Shown here in pieces: positions 38,681 through 47,886 of a stretch of DNA of 64,000 bases (its first letter is position 1; each line of letters opens with the position of its first letter). A model generated the notes under the pieces. That model was not told the origin of the DNA. It did not search any database and saw nothing but the letters and a program-made list of their open reading frames with translations. Source of the DNA: Acidobacteria bacterium RIFCSPLOWO2_12_FULL_66_21. Lineage in GTDB: Bacteria > Acidobacteriota > Vicinamibacteria > Vicinamibacterales > 2-12-FULL-66-21. The DNA is taken from the NCBI GenBank assembly GCA_001767455.1, contig MELC01000083.1, positions 32,504 through 96,503 on the forward strand, read 5' to 3'. Made by a program: the position numbers and the translations under genes.

Positions 38681-41407
38681 ATGCGCGCTGTCCTGATTCT
38701 GTGTCTTGCCTGCCTGGCGCCGGCCAACCTGCTCGCTCAGGCCGACCGAAATGCCACGCTGCTCGTGACCGTGCTCGACGAAACGCGCGGCGTACTGCCG
38801 GGGGCGACCGTCACGCTGGTCAACCTCGACCCCGCCAACAAAGGCGTCGCCATGGAACCCGTGCAAGCCAGCCCGCAGGGGCAGGTGAAGTTCGAGCGTC
38901 TTGCACCAGGCCGGTACTCGATCAAGGCGGAGTTCTCGGGCTTCCAGACGCGCACGCTCCCGGAGGTGCGGGTCCGCAGCGGTGAGAACCGGCAGGTGCT
39001 CGTCCTTCCGCTCGATCGGCTGGCGTCGTCGGTGACGGTGGAGCGCGACCGGCAGCAGGCGGCTTCGGATCGCGACGTGACGTTCGGGACCGTGTTGACG
39101 CGGGAACAGATCGAGGCGCTGTCGGACGATCCGGACGAGCTGCGCCGTCAGTTGATGGATCTTGCGGGACCGGACGCCAAGATCCTCGTGGACAGCTTCG
39201 AGGGCCGCGACCTGCCGCCGAAAGCGCTGATCAAGTCGATCCGCATGACGCGCGATCAGTTTGCGCCGGAGGCTCACTACGCGGGTGAGTTCAGGATCGA
39301 GATCCTGACACAGCCCGGCATCGGTCCCCTCCGCGGATCGGCACGAATGGGCTTCTACGACAGCGCCCTGGACGGCCGCAACCCGTTGGTCGGCCAGCGT
39401 GGCCCGGCGCAGAGCAAGATGTACGGCGTCGGCGTGAACGGGACGCTCGTCAACGAACGCGCGTCGTTCAGCCTCAATGTGAGCGGCCAGAACAGCTACT
39501 CGACTCCGGTGCAGTACGCGGCCACGTCGGCGGGCCAGATCCGGGGAAACATCCCGGTGCGCAGTCCCAACGCCAACATGTTCGGGTCGGGTGGGTTCGA
39601 CTACGCGCTGACGCGCGATCAGGTGCTCCGGGTGAATTTCAACGGCTCGCGGTTCAGTTCGCGCAACGCGGGCGTCGGCAGATACGACCTGATTGAACGC
39701 GCGTTCTCGTCGGAGAACAGTTCTTATGGCCTGTACGTACAGCAGAACGGCCCGATCGGACGGCGGTTCGTGCTCAACACGCGACTCTCCGCGACCGGAT
39801 CCAATTCCGAAATGCGGTCCGATGTCGAGGCGCCGACGATCGTCGTCAACGACGCGTTCACGGCCGGCGGCGCGCAGCGGCGGGGCGGAAGCCACGGCCG
39901 CAATTACTGGCTGAATTCAGATCTCGATTACGTGCACGGCCTTCACTCCATGCGCGCGGGCATCGAGGTTCAATATGCCCGGTACCGAACGGATTCGGAG
40001 AGCAACTACCTCGGCACCTACGTGTTCGAGAGCCTCGAGGCGTTCGAAGCCGGCAGGCCGCGCAGTTACAGCCGGCGCGTCGGCGACCCGAGGGTCAGCT
40101 ATACGAACGTGCAGGGGGGGCTTTACCTGCAGGACGACTACAAAGTACGCAAGGGACTGACCCTCACCGGGGGCGTCCGGTATGAAGCGCAAACGCACAT
40201 GCCCGACGTGCTCAACTTTGCTCCTCGCGTGGGATTCACCTGGGCGCCCTTCAAGAGCGGCAAGACGACGCTGCGGGGAAGCTGGGGGATATTCTACGAC
40301 TGGTTCTCGACCGGCACCTATTTGCAGACGCTGCAGGTGGACGGCTTCCGCCAGCGCGAGCTGAACATCTTCAACCCGACCTACCCGGATCCCGCCGGCA
40401 GCGGCCTGACGCCGCCCACCAACCGGTATCTCCTCGCCGGCGACCGCGTGATGGCGTATTCACAGCGGCTCAGCGCGGGCATCGCGCAAACGCTCTCGCG
40501 ACGGGTCAGCGCGAACGTCCTTTACAGCTATGGCTACCGTTACAAGCTGCTTGCCGGACGCAACCTCAATGCTCCCGTCAACGCCGTGCGGCCGGATCCG
40601 GAATTCGCCAATATCGTGCTGGCCTCGCCCGATGGCAGGGGAACCGAGCATAGACTCACCGCGTCGGCGAACATCAACCTTGCGCCGCTTGCGTCGCAAG
40701 GGCCGCCCGGAGGCGGCGGCACCACGACCATCATGATGCCGGGCGGCGGCATCATGATGATGTCGATGGGCGGCGGCCCTGCTTCCGCCTCCGGGCCGCG
40801 CTTCTCGTGGAGGCGCGGATTGACCGTCTCCGCCTTCTACAACTTCGGCCGGAGCTACGACAACACGGATGGTCCGTTCGCGATTCCCGCGAGCGTCAAC
40901 CTGGCCGACGAGTGGGGCCCGTCAGCCTTCGATCGCCGTCACAACGCGTTTGTCAACGTCACCAGCAGCGCCCTGCGCAATCTGAGCGCGCGCTTCTCCT
41001 TCGGCGGCTCGTCGGCGCCGCCGCTGACCATTCGAACGGGAGTGGACGACAACGGCGACCTCATCTTCAACGATCGCCCCGCCGGGGTTGGCCGGAACTC
41101 CGCCAGAACCAGGGCCACGTGGAATTCCTCCGCGAATTTCGGGTACTCCTTCACGCTGGGAAAAAAGCAGGTGACCTCCGGGGGCGGCGTTCAAATCATG
41201 GGATCGCCGGCCGGTCTGACGGTCAACCCGACGGCCGCGCAGACGACGCCGCGCTACCGGTTGAACGTGTCCTTGAGCATTCAGAACCTGCTGAACCAGG
41301 CCACCTACACCGGATTCAGCGGCATCATGACCTCCCCGTTCTTCCTGAAACCGACGGGCGCCACCGGATGGCGCCGGGTGACTGTGAACGCTAACGTCAG
41401 CTTCTAG
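38681..41407 (+). CDS. Oar-like TonB-dependent receptor with CarboxypepD_reg domain
   Basis: 908 residues. After a signal peptide ('AVLILCLACLAPANLLAQ') comes a carboxypeptidase-regulatory beta-sandwich (about 25-110: 'LPGATVTLVNLDPANKG', 'GRYSIKAEFSGFQTRTLPEV'). A plug-like region (about 130-230) and a long beta-barrel follow, ending in an aromatic residue ('VNANVSF'), the outer-membrane insertion signal. A Gly/Met-rich low-complexity loop ('MMPGGGIMMMSMGGG') lies at about 690. No TonB box is obvious. The start at 38681 is preferred because it gives a clean signal peptide; an in-frame TTG lies at 38660. Probably imports an oligomer handled with the 37574 partner; substrate unknown. Confidence 0.9.
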   Translation: MRAVLILCLACLAPANLLAQADRNATLLVTVLDETRGVLPGATVTLVNLDPANKGVAMEPVQASPQGQVKFERLAPGRYSIKAEFSGFQTRTLPEVRVRSGENRQVLVLPLDRLASSVTVERDRQQAASDRDVTFGTVLTREQIEALSDDPDELRRQLMDLAGPDAKILVDSFEGRDLPPKALIKSIRMTRDQFAPEAHYAGEFRIEILTQPGIGPLRGSARMGFYDSALDGRNPLVGQRGPAQSKMYGVGVNGTLVNERASFSLNVSGQNSYSTPVQYAATSAGQIRGNIPVRSPNANMFGSGGFDYALTRDQVLRVNFNGSRFSSRNAGVGRYDLIERAFSSENSSYGLYVQQNGPIGRRFVLNTRLSATGSNSEMRSDVEAPTIVVNDAFTAGGAQRRGGSHGRNYWLNSDLDYVHGLHSMRAGIEVQYARYRTDSESNYLGTYVFESLEAFEAGRPRSYSRRVGDPRVSYTNVQGGLYLQDDYKVRKGLTLTGGVRYEAQTHMPDVLNFAPRVGFTWAPFKSGKTTLRGSWGIFYDWFSTGTYLQTLQVDGFRQRELNIFNPTYPDPAGSGLTPPTNRYLLAGDRVMAYSQRLSAGIAQTLSRRVSANVLYSYGYRYKLLAGRNLNAPVNAVRPDPEFANIVLASPDGRGTEHRLTASANINLAPLASQGPPGGGGTTTIMMPGGGIMMMSMGGGPASASGPRFSWRRGLTVSAFYNFGRSYDNTDGPFAIPASVNLADEWGPSAFDRRHNAFVNVTSSALRNLSARFSFGGSSAPPLTIRTGVDDNGDLIFNDRPAGVGRNSARTRATWNSSANFGYSFTLGKKQVTSGGGVQIMGSPAGLTVNPTAAQTTPRYRLNVSLSIQNLLNQATYTGFSGIMTSPFFLKPTGATGWRRVTVNANVSF

Positions 41408-41459
41408 GCTTCAGCGCACCTTCGGCGAGCGTCGGCTGGCGCTCGGACGCGGTTGAGAC

Positions 41460-41774
41460 TTACGCGGCTGCCGCCCACCGCCCCACGACCCATCCGGCGA
41501 TCGCGCCGAAGATCGTCCCGGTGACCAGGATCGGGGCGTACGCCTTCGTGATGATCGCGTCCGGCACGCTCGTCAGAAGGCCCACGAGCACGCCGGCAGC
41601 CACCGCCGGGAGCGGAAGGCGGACGGTTGCCGCGAAGAACCCGAGCGCGAACCGCGCAAAGAAGGCGCCGAGCAGCGCGGCCCGTTTGTCCGGAAAGCTC
41701 AGCGGCAGCATCAACAGGACGTCGGCGACTCCGATCGCCAGGCCGAGCAGCACGCCGAGCGTCACCCGATTCAT
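41460..41774 (-). CDS. Small Gly/Ala-rich membrane protein
   Basis: 104 residues with three or four hydrophobic spans ('TLGVLLGLAIGVADVLLML', 'LLGAFFARFALGFFAATV', 'AVAAGVLVGLLTSVPDAII', 'LVTGTIFGAIAGWVVGRW'), a compact inner-membrane protein. No motif beyond glycine-rich helices is seen. Function unknown. It is divergent from the ADOP permease gene; the 88-bp gap between the two starts holds both promoters. Confidence 0.75.
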   Translation of the reverse strand: MNRVTLGVLLGLAIGVADVLLMLPLSFPDKRAALLGAFFARFALGFFAATVRLPLPAVAAGVLVGLLTSVPDAIITKAYAPILVTGTIFGAIAGWVVGRWAAAA

Positions 41775-41862
41775 GAGCCGTTCCTCCCGCGCTTGAGTGT
41801 AAACTCTTTTCTCTTCGACCTCGTCTGATGTCTAACGGTCGGCGTTGTGGGAGGCGCCCCCT

Positions 41863-44307
41863 ATGGACACGCTGCTCCAGGACCTTCGGTTCGCCCTGCG
41901 GAGCTTTCGTCGTGCGCCGGCGTTTCCACTGGCCGCAATCGCCACGCTGTCGCTGGGCATCGGCGCCACGACCGCGATCTTCACCACGCTGAACGCCGTC
42001 CTCCTGAAGCCGCTGCCCTACCCGGAACCACGGGATCTGTACAACATCCGGACGACGCTGACCGACGGTCGCGTCACCACGGGCATGCTGTCGAACGGCG
42101 AGATCTCTCGCCTGAACGCGCCAGACCTGTCCATCGTGCGGGCCGCCGGTCTGCAGCAGGCCGACCTGACGTTGCTGCACGAGGACGGCACGCCGCAGCA
42201 CGTCAAGATCTACGGCGTGACGGAAGGGTTCTTCGAGCTGTTCGGGCTGCCGATGACGCTCGGGGGCTTCGCGCACGAGCATTTCCTGCGTCCCGCGCCG
42301 CCGCCTCCAAACACGCCGCCGGTGCCGGGTGCCCCTCCGGTTGTCGTGATCTCGTATCGCATCTGGCAGGATCTCTACCATGGGGATTCGGCCATCGTCG
42401 GCAAGCCGATCCGGTTCGCGGAGGTCGCCACGACGATCGCCGGCGTGGCGCCTCGTGACTTCGACACGCCGCACGGCGGCGACTTCTGGTTCAGCCAGCA
42501 GCTCGACAAGGACGACATCAATCACTTCTTCGACGGCTACATGCGGCTGAAGCCCGGCGTCACGCTGGAGCGCGCCAGCACGGAAATGGCATCGGTCATG
42601 GCGGGGCTATCGCGGGACTTCCCCGCGTCGGACCTCAATCGGGCGTACGTCACGAAGCCGCTCGTCGCCGCAGTGGTTGGGGACCTCGGGCCGATCCTGA
42701 TCATCGTGATGTCGGCGACCACCCTGCTCCTCCTGCTCGCGTGCGTCAACGTGACCAATCTGCTGCTCGCGCGCGGCGCTGCGCGCGCGCGCGAAATGGC
42801 TGTCCGGGTGGCGCTCGGCGCCGCCCGGGGACGCATCATCCGGCAGCTGCTCACCGAATCGGCGCTGTTGTCCGTCGCGGGTGCGCTGCTGGGCGGGCTC
42901 GTCGCGTACGTGGGTGTGCGCGCGCTGCTCACCATGGGCGCCTCGAGACTGCCGCGTCTGGACGGCGTTGCCTTCGACGCCCGCGTGCTGCTGTTTGCGC
43001 TCGCGGCGCTCGTCGTGAGCGCCGCCCTCGTGGGCTTCGCGCCGGCGCTGCGGCTCGCGGGAGCGGACGTGCGAACCCTCATGAGCGAGAGCCCCCGCTC
43101 GACGAGCGGAGGACGCGGTACGGCGCGCTGGCTGAGCGTGATGACGGTCGTCGAGATTGCGCTGGCGATCATGCTGGTGGCGGGCGCCGGCTGGCTCGTG
43201 CGCGGCTTTGCCAACCTCCGCAACACCGACCTTGGATTCGTCGCGGACAGGCGGCTGCTGTTCGACGTGTCCTTCCTGGGTCCGAAGTATCCGAATGGCG
43301 ACGCCGTGCGCGCGGCGGCCCGGTCGTTGATGGGCCGTCTCGCGGCCGTCCCTGGCGTCACCGCCGTCGGCGCGACGGCGAACTTCCCCCTGAGAAATGC
43401 GCTGGAGGGCTCCCTTCTTGCGCAGCTCCACGGAGAGACGTTCGACCCCGTGCATCCGATAGGCACGCGGCAGCGGGTCGTCAGCCCGGGATACTTCGGG
43501 TCCACCGGCACGCGGCTGCTGCAAGGGCGCGATTTCGGGCCCGACGATCGCGGCAACACGACGCCAGTCGCGATCGTCAACAAGACGTTCGTGAAGCGGT
43601 ATCTGGCTGGACGCGATCCGATCGGCCTGCAGTTCTCGGCCGGCTATCCCAGGCCCGATCCGCGCAACGAGGTGACCGTCATCGGCGTGGTCGACGACGT
43701 GCGGCAGAAGAGTGTCAGCGACGAGGCCGAGCCGGCGTTCTACTCGTCGCTGGCGCAGATCCCGATCCGCCGGCAGACGATGGTCGTGGCAACCTCGCTG
43801 GCCGATGTCGCCCCGCTGGAATCCGCCATCCGCGAACAAGTGCGGCAATTCGACCCGCAGGTTGCCGTCGAGTTCGAGCTGGCCAGGGACCTCGTGGCCG
43901 GAACGATTCGGCGGCAGCAGCTCGGCATGACACTGATGCTGATCTTCGGCGGCGTGGCGATTCTCCTCGCCGCCGTCGGCATCTATGGCGTGGTCGCGTA
44001 TGCGGTCTCCGAGCGCCGTGGAGAAATGGCGACGCGGCTGGCCCTCGGGGCGACGCCGGGTGGCGTGTTCTGGCTGGTCATGAAGCAGGGCGGCGCGATC
44101 GGCCTTGTCGGCACTGCGATCGGCCTCGGCGTCGCGTATCTGTCCGGCCGGGTGGTCGCAAACCAGATTTATGCGATCCGCGCGTCCGACCCGCTCACGC
44201 TCGGCGCCGCCATCGCGATCGTGGCCGCCATCACCGCGGTGGCGACGGCGATTCCCGCGTGGCGCGCGTCGCGCCTGAACCCGTCCGGCGTGCTGCATGC
44301 GGAGTAA
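41863..44307 (+). CDS. ADOP-type permease (MacB/FtsX superfamily), intact
   Basis: 814 residues. It has the ADOP pattern of two MacB-like core segments, each followed by an FtsX permease repeat: TM1 'AAIATLSLGIGATTAIFTT', a periplasmic domain to about 265, then 'LLLLACVNVTNLLLARGAARARE' and 'MAVRVALGAARGRIIRQLL'. The second half has 'GYFGSTGTRLLQGRDF', 'FGGVAILLAAVGIYGVVAYAV' and 'MATRLALGATPGGVFWLV', ending 'AWRASRLNPSGVLHAE'. There is no ATPase gene next to it, hence 'orphan'. These proteins probably work with a separate MacB-type ATPase in export or act as mechanotransmitters. The N-terminal prefix domain present in the other copies is missing. No adjacent PadR. Confidence 0.92.
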   Translation: MDTLLQDLRFALRSFRRAPAFPLAAIATLSLGIGATTAIFTTLNAVLLKPLPYPEPRDLYNIRTTLTDGRVTTGMLSNGEISRLNAPDLSIVRAAGLQQADLTLLHEDGTPQHVKIYGVTEGFFELFGLPMTLGGFAHEHFLRPAPPPPNTPPVPGAPPVVVISYRIWQDLYHGDSAIVGKPIRFAEVATTIAGVAPRDFDTPHGGDFWFSQQLDKDDINHFFDGYMRLKPGVTLERASTEMASVMAGLSRDFPASDLNRAYVTKPLVAAVVGDLGPILIIVMSATTLLLLLACVNVTNLLLARGAARAREMAVRVALGAARGRIIRQLLTESALLSVAGALLGGLVAYVGVRALLTMGASRLPRLDGVAFDARVLLFALAALVVSAALVGFAPALRLAGADVRTLMSESPRSTSGGRGTARWLSVMTVVEIALAIMLVAGAGWLVRGFANLRNTDLGFVADRRLLFDVSFLGPKYPNGDAVRAAARSLMGRLAAVPGVTAVGATANFPLRNALEGSLLAQLHGETFDPVHPIGTRQRVVSPGYFGSTGTRLLQGRDFGPDDRGNTTPVAIVNKTFVKRYLAGRDPIGLQFSAGYPRPDPRNEVTVIGVVDDVRQKSVSDEAEPAFYSSLAQIPIRRQTMVVATSLADVAPLESAIREQVRQFDPQVAVEFELARDLVAGTIRRQQLGMTLMLIFGGVAILLAAVGIYGVVAYAVSERRGEMATRLALGATPGGVFWLVMKQGGAIGLVGTAIGLGVAYLSGRVVANQIYAIRASDPLTLGAAIAIVAAITAVATAIPAWRASRLNPSGVLHAE

Positions 44308-44330
44308 CGCGGCGACGGCCGCGACGGCGA

Positions 44331-44400
44331 ACTCCCGTCAGCGCCAGCTCGCCCTCCTCCGACAGCACGAGCAGTAAATCCTCATCGGCCGGGAGCGAGC
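44331..44400 (-). pseudogene. Fragment of a PQQ-propeller gene like that at 55385-57208
   Basis: On the minus strand 44390-44337 reads 'ADEDLLLVLSEEGELALTG', almost the same as 'SDQDLLLVLSEEGELALVR' in the propeller protein encoded at 55385-57208. About 50 bases are alike, with roughly eight differences. Nothing else of the gene remains, so this is a decayed duplicate or a recombination scar between the ADOP and receptor genes. Confidence 0.7.
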
Positions 44401-44501
44401 CAGGCCCATTGTTCTGCCTCCGGACAATATGCGTCCGCACGGGCCACCTGGTCCAGCCGAAACCACAGGCCACGGCGCGAACCGGCGTCCGGCGACAGAC
44501 C

Positions 44502-44528
44502 TTGACGGACGCCAGGAACAGGTATATT
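44502..44528 (+). promoter_or_regulatory. Promoter of the uronate-polymer operon
   Basis: TTGACG (44502-44507) is followed after 15 bases by TATATT (44523-44528), or after 17 by TATTGT, about 50 bases before the receptor ATG at 44581. The leader contains AGAGGG as a ribosome site. Likely drives 44581-55405; the ROK regulator encoded second in the operon is a candidate repressor. Confidence 0.5.
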
Positions 44529-44580
44529 GTCCCGCCTTGAGACAAATTACCCCGGCAATCCTGCAACCAGAGGGCTTGTG

Positions 44581-47500
44581 ATGAAGAAGTACACGTCGGC
44601 AACTGCCCTTCTCGTGGTGCTGATGGCGTTCCCGCTGGCATCGGCCGCCAGCGCCCAGGTCACCACCGCCACGATTGTCGGTACCGTCACGGACTCGAGC
44701 GGCGCGGCGCTCCCAGGCGCGACCGTCACGGCCCGCAACGTGGACACCGGTTTCAACCGCACCGTGCCATCCAACGAGGCCGGCGCCTACCGTCTCGAGT
44801 TCCTGCCGATTGGCAGCTACGTCGTGGAGGTCAGCCTCTCCGGGTTCAGGACGGCGACCCGCAGCGGCATCGTCCTGAGCGTCAACGACACCGCGCGCGT
44901 GGACGTCGCCCTGTCGCTTGGCGGCCTCGAGGAGACGGTGAACGTCGAGGCCGCGGCGCCCGATATCAACACCACCACCGCCGACATTTCGAAGACCATC
45001 AACGCCCTCGCGATCCAGAGCCTGCCGATCGTCGATCGCAACGTCTACTCGCTGCTGGACCTGACGCCGGGCGTCCAGTCCAACAACAACGGCGTGGCCT
45101 CCGCTTCATCGGGCACGAGCTCGCTCGTCCTCGGCTTCCCGGAGCAGCGCACCCTGATCAACGGCGGCGCCGACGGCGGCACCGGCTCGGTGAACTACTA
45201 CCTCGACGGCGGCATCAACATGACGGGATTGCGCAACACCGGCAACATCCTGCCCAATCCGGACGCCATCCAGGAGTTCAAGGTCCAGACCAACAGCTAC
45301 AACGTGGAGTACGGGCGCTTCTCGAGCGGCGTCATCAACGTCATCACGAAGGCTGGCACCAATACGTACAAGGGATCGGCCTTCGAGTACGTCCGCGACG
45401 AGTCGATGAACGCGAAGGAGTGGGGCTCACGGCTGGACAAGGCGCCGTTCGAGCGCAACCAGTTTGGCGGCACCCTCGGCGGCCCGATCAAGCTGAACCA
45501 GACGTTCTTCTTCGGTTCCTACTCGGGGCTGCGCCAGACGACCAGCACGTTCCTGAACACCGCCATCGTGCCGACCGCGCTCGAGCGCGCGGGTGATTTC
45601 ACCGCCTCCAAGACCATGCCGACAGACCCGGCGACCGGGCAGACGTTCACCTGCAACGGCGTCACCGGCGTGATCTGCGCCAACCGCCTCGACCCGGTGG
45701 CCATGAAGATCATCAATACCTACATTCCGGCATCCAACGTCCCGGGCAACATCTGGCAGGGCCACGTGCCCAGCCCCTACGACACTGACGAGATCCTGCT
45801 GAAGGTCGATCACCAGCTCAACCCCGCCCATCGTTTCACGGGCAGCTATTTCCTGACCTCCGGCTCGAACACCGTGAGGGCGGGCGGCGGCAACCTGCCC
45901 TGGGCCAGCCAGGAGTTCAAGTGGCGGCAGCACAACGTCAACATCAGCGATACGTGGGTGGTCAGCCCGCACAGGATCAACCAGGCCTGGTTCTCGTTCA
46001 ACCGCAACTACGGCGGCCGCCTGAACCAGCCGGCGACGTCGCTCACCGACCTCGGGTCGTCGGCCATCATCCAGGGCGCCCCGTCGCTGCCGCAGATCAC
46101 CGTGAGCGGCTACTTTTCCCTGACCAACGCGATCGGGGGACCGAAGGCCGGCGGCGATTTCTACTCCATGCGCGACGTCTTCAGCTGGACGACGGGCCCG
46201 CACGCGATCAAGATGGGCGGTGAAATCTCGTACAACAAGACCGTTCAGGACACCCTGCTGAACAACTACGGCGTCTTCACGTTCAACAACGGCGTGACGA
46301 AGAACGCGCTCGCGGACTTCCTGATCGGCATCCCCAGCGCGGCCACGCAGGACGCGCCCGTTACCGCCTACTGGAACAGCTGGTACGGCGCGGCGTTCCT
46401 GCAGGATGACTATCGCATCAGCGGGCGGATGACACTGAATCTCGGCCTGCGGTGGGATGTGCAGACGCCGGGCACCGATCCGCTCAACCGGTTCACGACC
46501 TACGTCCCCGGCCAGCGCTCCACCGTCAATCCGGCGGCGCCTGTGGGGCAGCTGTTTTATGGCGACCCCGGCGTCGAGCGCGGTGTCATTCCCACCAGTT
46601 GGAATCACGTGTCCCCGCGTGTCGGGCTGGTGTGGGATCCGTTCGGCGACGGGAAGACGTCGATCCGGGCCGCGGCGGGGCTCTTCTACGGCAGCATCTC
46701 GGGCAACGAGTGGAACACGATGACCAACTTCCAGCCGTGGTCCACACGCTTGACCTTCACGAACATCAACACCAAGACGAGCCCGACGGGTGTGCCGCTC
46801 GGCGCGTCGCTCAGCAACCCGTACAACGCGTTCGTCGGCGGCCCGCCGTTCCCGTACAACGGCTCGTACACGACGGGCGGCGGCCTCTTCGGCGTGGCGC
46901 AGGATTTCCAGTGGGCGCACGCGTACCAGACGAACGTCGGGATTCAGCGCCAGTTCGGCGGCTCGCTCGCGCTCGGCGCGGCCTACATCGGCACGTTCAA
47001 CCGGAACCTCCCGTTCGGCCGCGACGTGAATTATCCGGTGGTGACGCCGACCGCGACGGCGGCCGGCGCGAACATCCTGTCGCGGCGGCCCAACCCCGCG
47101 GTCGGCGCCGTGCTGATCCTGGATTCGGACCAGACCTCGGACTACAACGGCCTCCAGGTCACCGCGACGCTGCGCCCGTGGCACCACATCGGCTTCAATG
47201 GCTTCTACACGCTCAGCAAGACGATGACCAGCGCGCAGTTGATGAACAACACCACGCAGGGCCTGGCGCAGAACTACAGCCAACTGGTCGAGGAACACGG
47301 CCGCGCGGACACCGACCAGCGCCACGTCTTCAGCATGAGCGTGAACTGGGAGCTCGACTACTACCGCGGCCCGAACGCGGTTCTTCGCCACATCCTCAAC
47401 GGCTGGACCATCGCGCCCATCATCAAAGTGCGCAGCGGCCTGCCGTTCACGATCACCAATGGCAACGTCGACGCGAATCTCGACGGCGTGACCAACGACC

Positions 47501-47859
47501 GGGCGCAGCAGATCGGCGATCCCCACATCGACCGCCCGACGGCGGCGCAGTGGTTCAACACCGCCGCCTTCGCGCAGAACAAGGTCGTGACGGGCGTGGC
47601 CACCGACGGCAACACGCCTCGCAACCTGCTCGACGGCCCCGGCTACCGCTCCGTCGATCTGGCCATCTCGCGCGCGTTCCGGATGCCCGGGAACGTCAAA
47701 CTGAGCCTCCGCGCCGAGGGCACCAACGTGTTCAATATCGCGAACCTCGGGCAGCCTGGCAACAGCGTCCCGTCGGGCGCGACCTCCACCACCTTCGGCG
47801 TGATTCGCAACGCCGGCGCGATGCGCAGGTTGCAGTTGGGTGTGCGCGTGACATTCTGA
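44581..47859 (+). CDS. Oar-like TonB-dependent receptor of a polysaccharide-utilisation operon
   Basis: 1092 residues. Signal peptide (ending ASAQ), CarboxypepD_reg domain (about 27-110: 'IVGTVTDSSGAALPGATVTA', 'YRLEFLPIGSYVVEVSLSGF'), plug domain with 'SLPIVDRNVYSLLDLTPGVQ' and 'NPDAIQEFKVQTNSYNVEYG', then a long barrel ending 'LQLGVRVTF' with a terminal Phe. This is the Oar/SusC-like outer-membrane importer common in Acidobacteriota. It starts a row of genes that fit uronic-acid polymer use (ROK regulator, lyase-like proteins, KdgF, SDR, hexuronate-type MFS), with 27 bp to the next gene. It therefore probably imports oligouronides. Confidence 0.92.
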   Translation: MKKYTSATALLVVLMAFPLASAASAQVTTATIVGTVTDSSGAALPGATVTARNVDTGFNRTVPSNEAGAYRLEFLPIGSYVVEVSLSGFRTATRSGIVLSVNDTARVDVALSLGGLEETVNVEAAAPDINTTTADISKTINALAIQSLPIVDRNVYSLLDLTPGVQSNNNGVASASSGTSSLVLGFPEQRTLINGGADGGTGSVNYYLDGGINMTGLRNTGNILPNPDAIQEFKVQTNSYNVEYGRFSSGVINVITKAGTNTYKGSAFEYVRDESMNAKEWGSRLDKAPFERNQFGGTLGGPIKLNQTFFFGSYSGLRQTTSTFLNTAIVPTALERAGDFTASKTMPTDPATGQTFTCNGVTGVICANRLDPVAMKIINTYIPASNVPGNIWQGHVPSPYDTDEILLKVDHQLNPAHRFTGSYFLTSGSNTVRAGGGNLPWASQEFKWRQHNVNISDTWVVSPHRINQAWFSFNRNYGGRLNQPATSLTDLGSSAIIQGAPSLPQITVSGYFSLTNAIGGPKAGGDFYSMRDVFSWTTGPHAIKMGGEISYNKTVQDTLLNNYGVFTFNNGVTKNALADFLIGIPSAATQDAPVTAYWNSWYGAAFLQDDYRISGRMTLNLGLRWDVQTPGTDPLNRFTTYVPGQRSTVNPAAPVGQLFYGDPGVERGVIPTSWNHVSPRVGLVWDPFGDGKTSIRAAAGLFYGSISGNEWNTMTNFQPWSTRLTFTNINTKTSPTGVPLGASLSNPYNAFVGGPPFPYNGSYTTGGGLFGVAQDFQWAHAYQTNVGIQRQFGGSLALGAAYIGTFNRNLPFGRDVNYPVVTPTATAAGANILSRRPNPAVGAVLILDSDQTSDYNGLQVTATLRPWHHIGFNGFYTLSKTMTSAQLMNNTTQGLAQNYSQLVEEHGRADTDQRHVFSMSVNWELDYYRGPNAVLRHILNGWTIAPIIKVRSGLPFTITNGNVDANLDGVTNDRAQQIGDPHIDRPTAAQWFNTAAFAQNKVVTGVATDGNTPRNLLDGPGYRSVDLAISRAFRMPGNVKLSLRAEGTNVFNIANLGQPGNSVPSGATSTTFGVIRNAGAMRRLQLGVRVTF

Positions 47860-47886
47860 AGCCCGAGAGGACGCTTCGGTGCCCCT

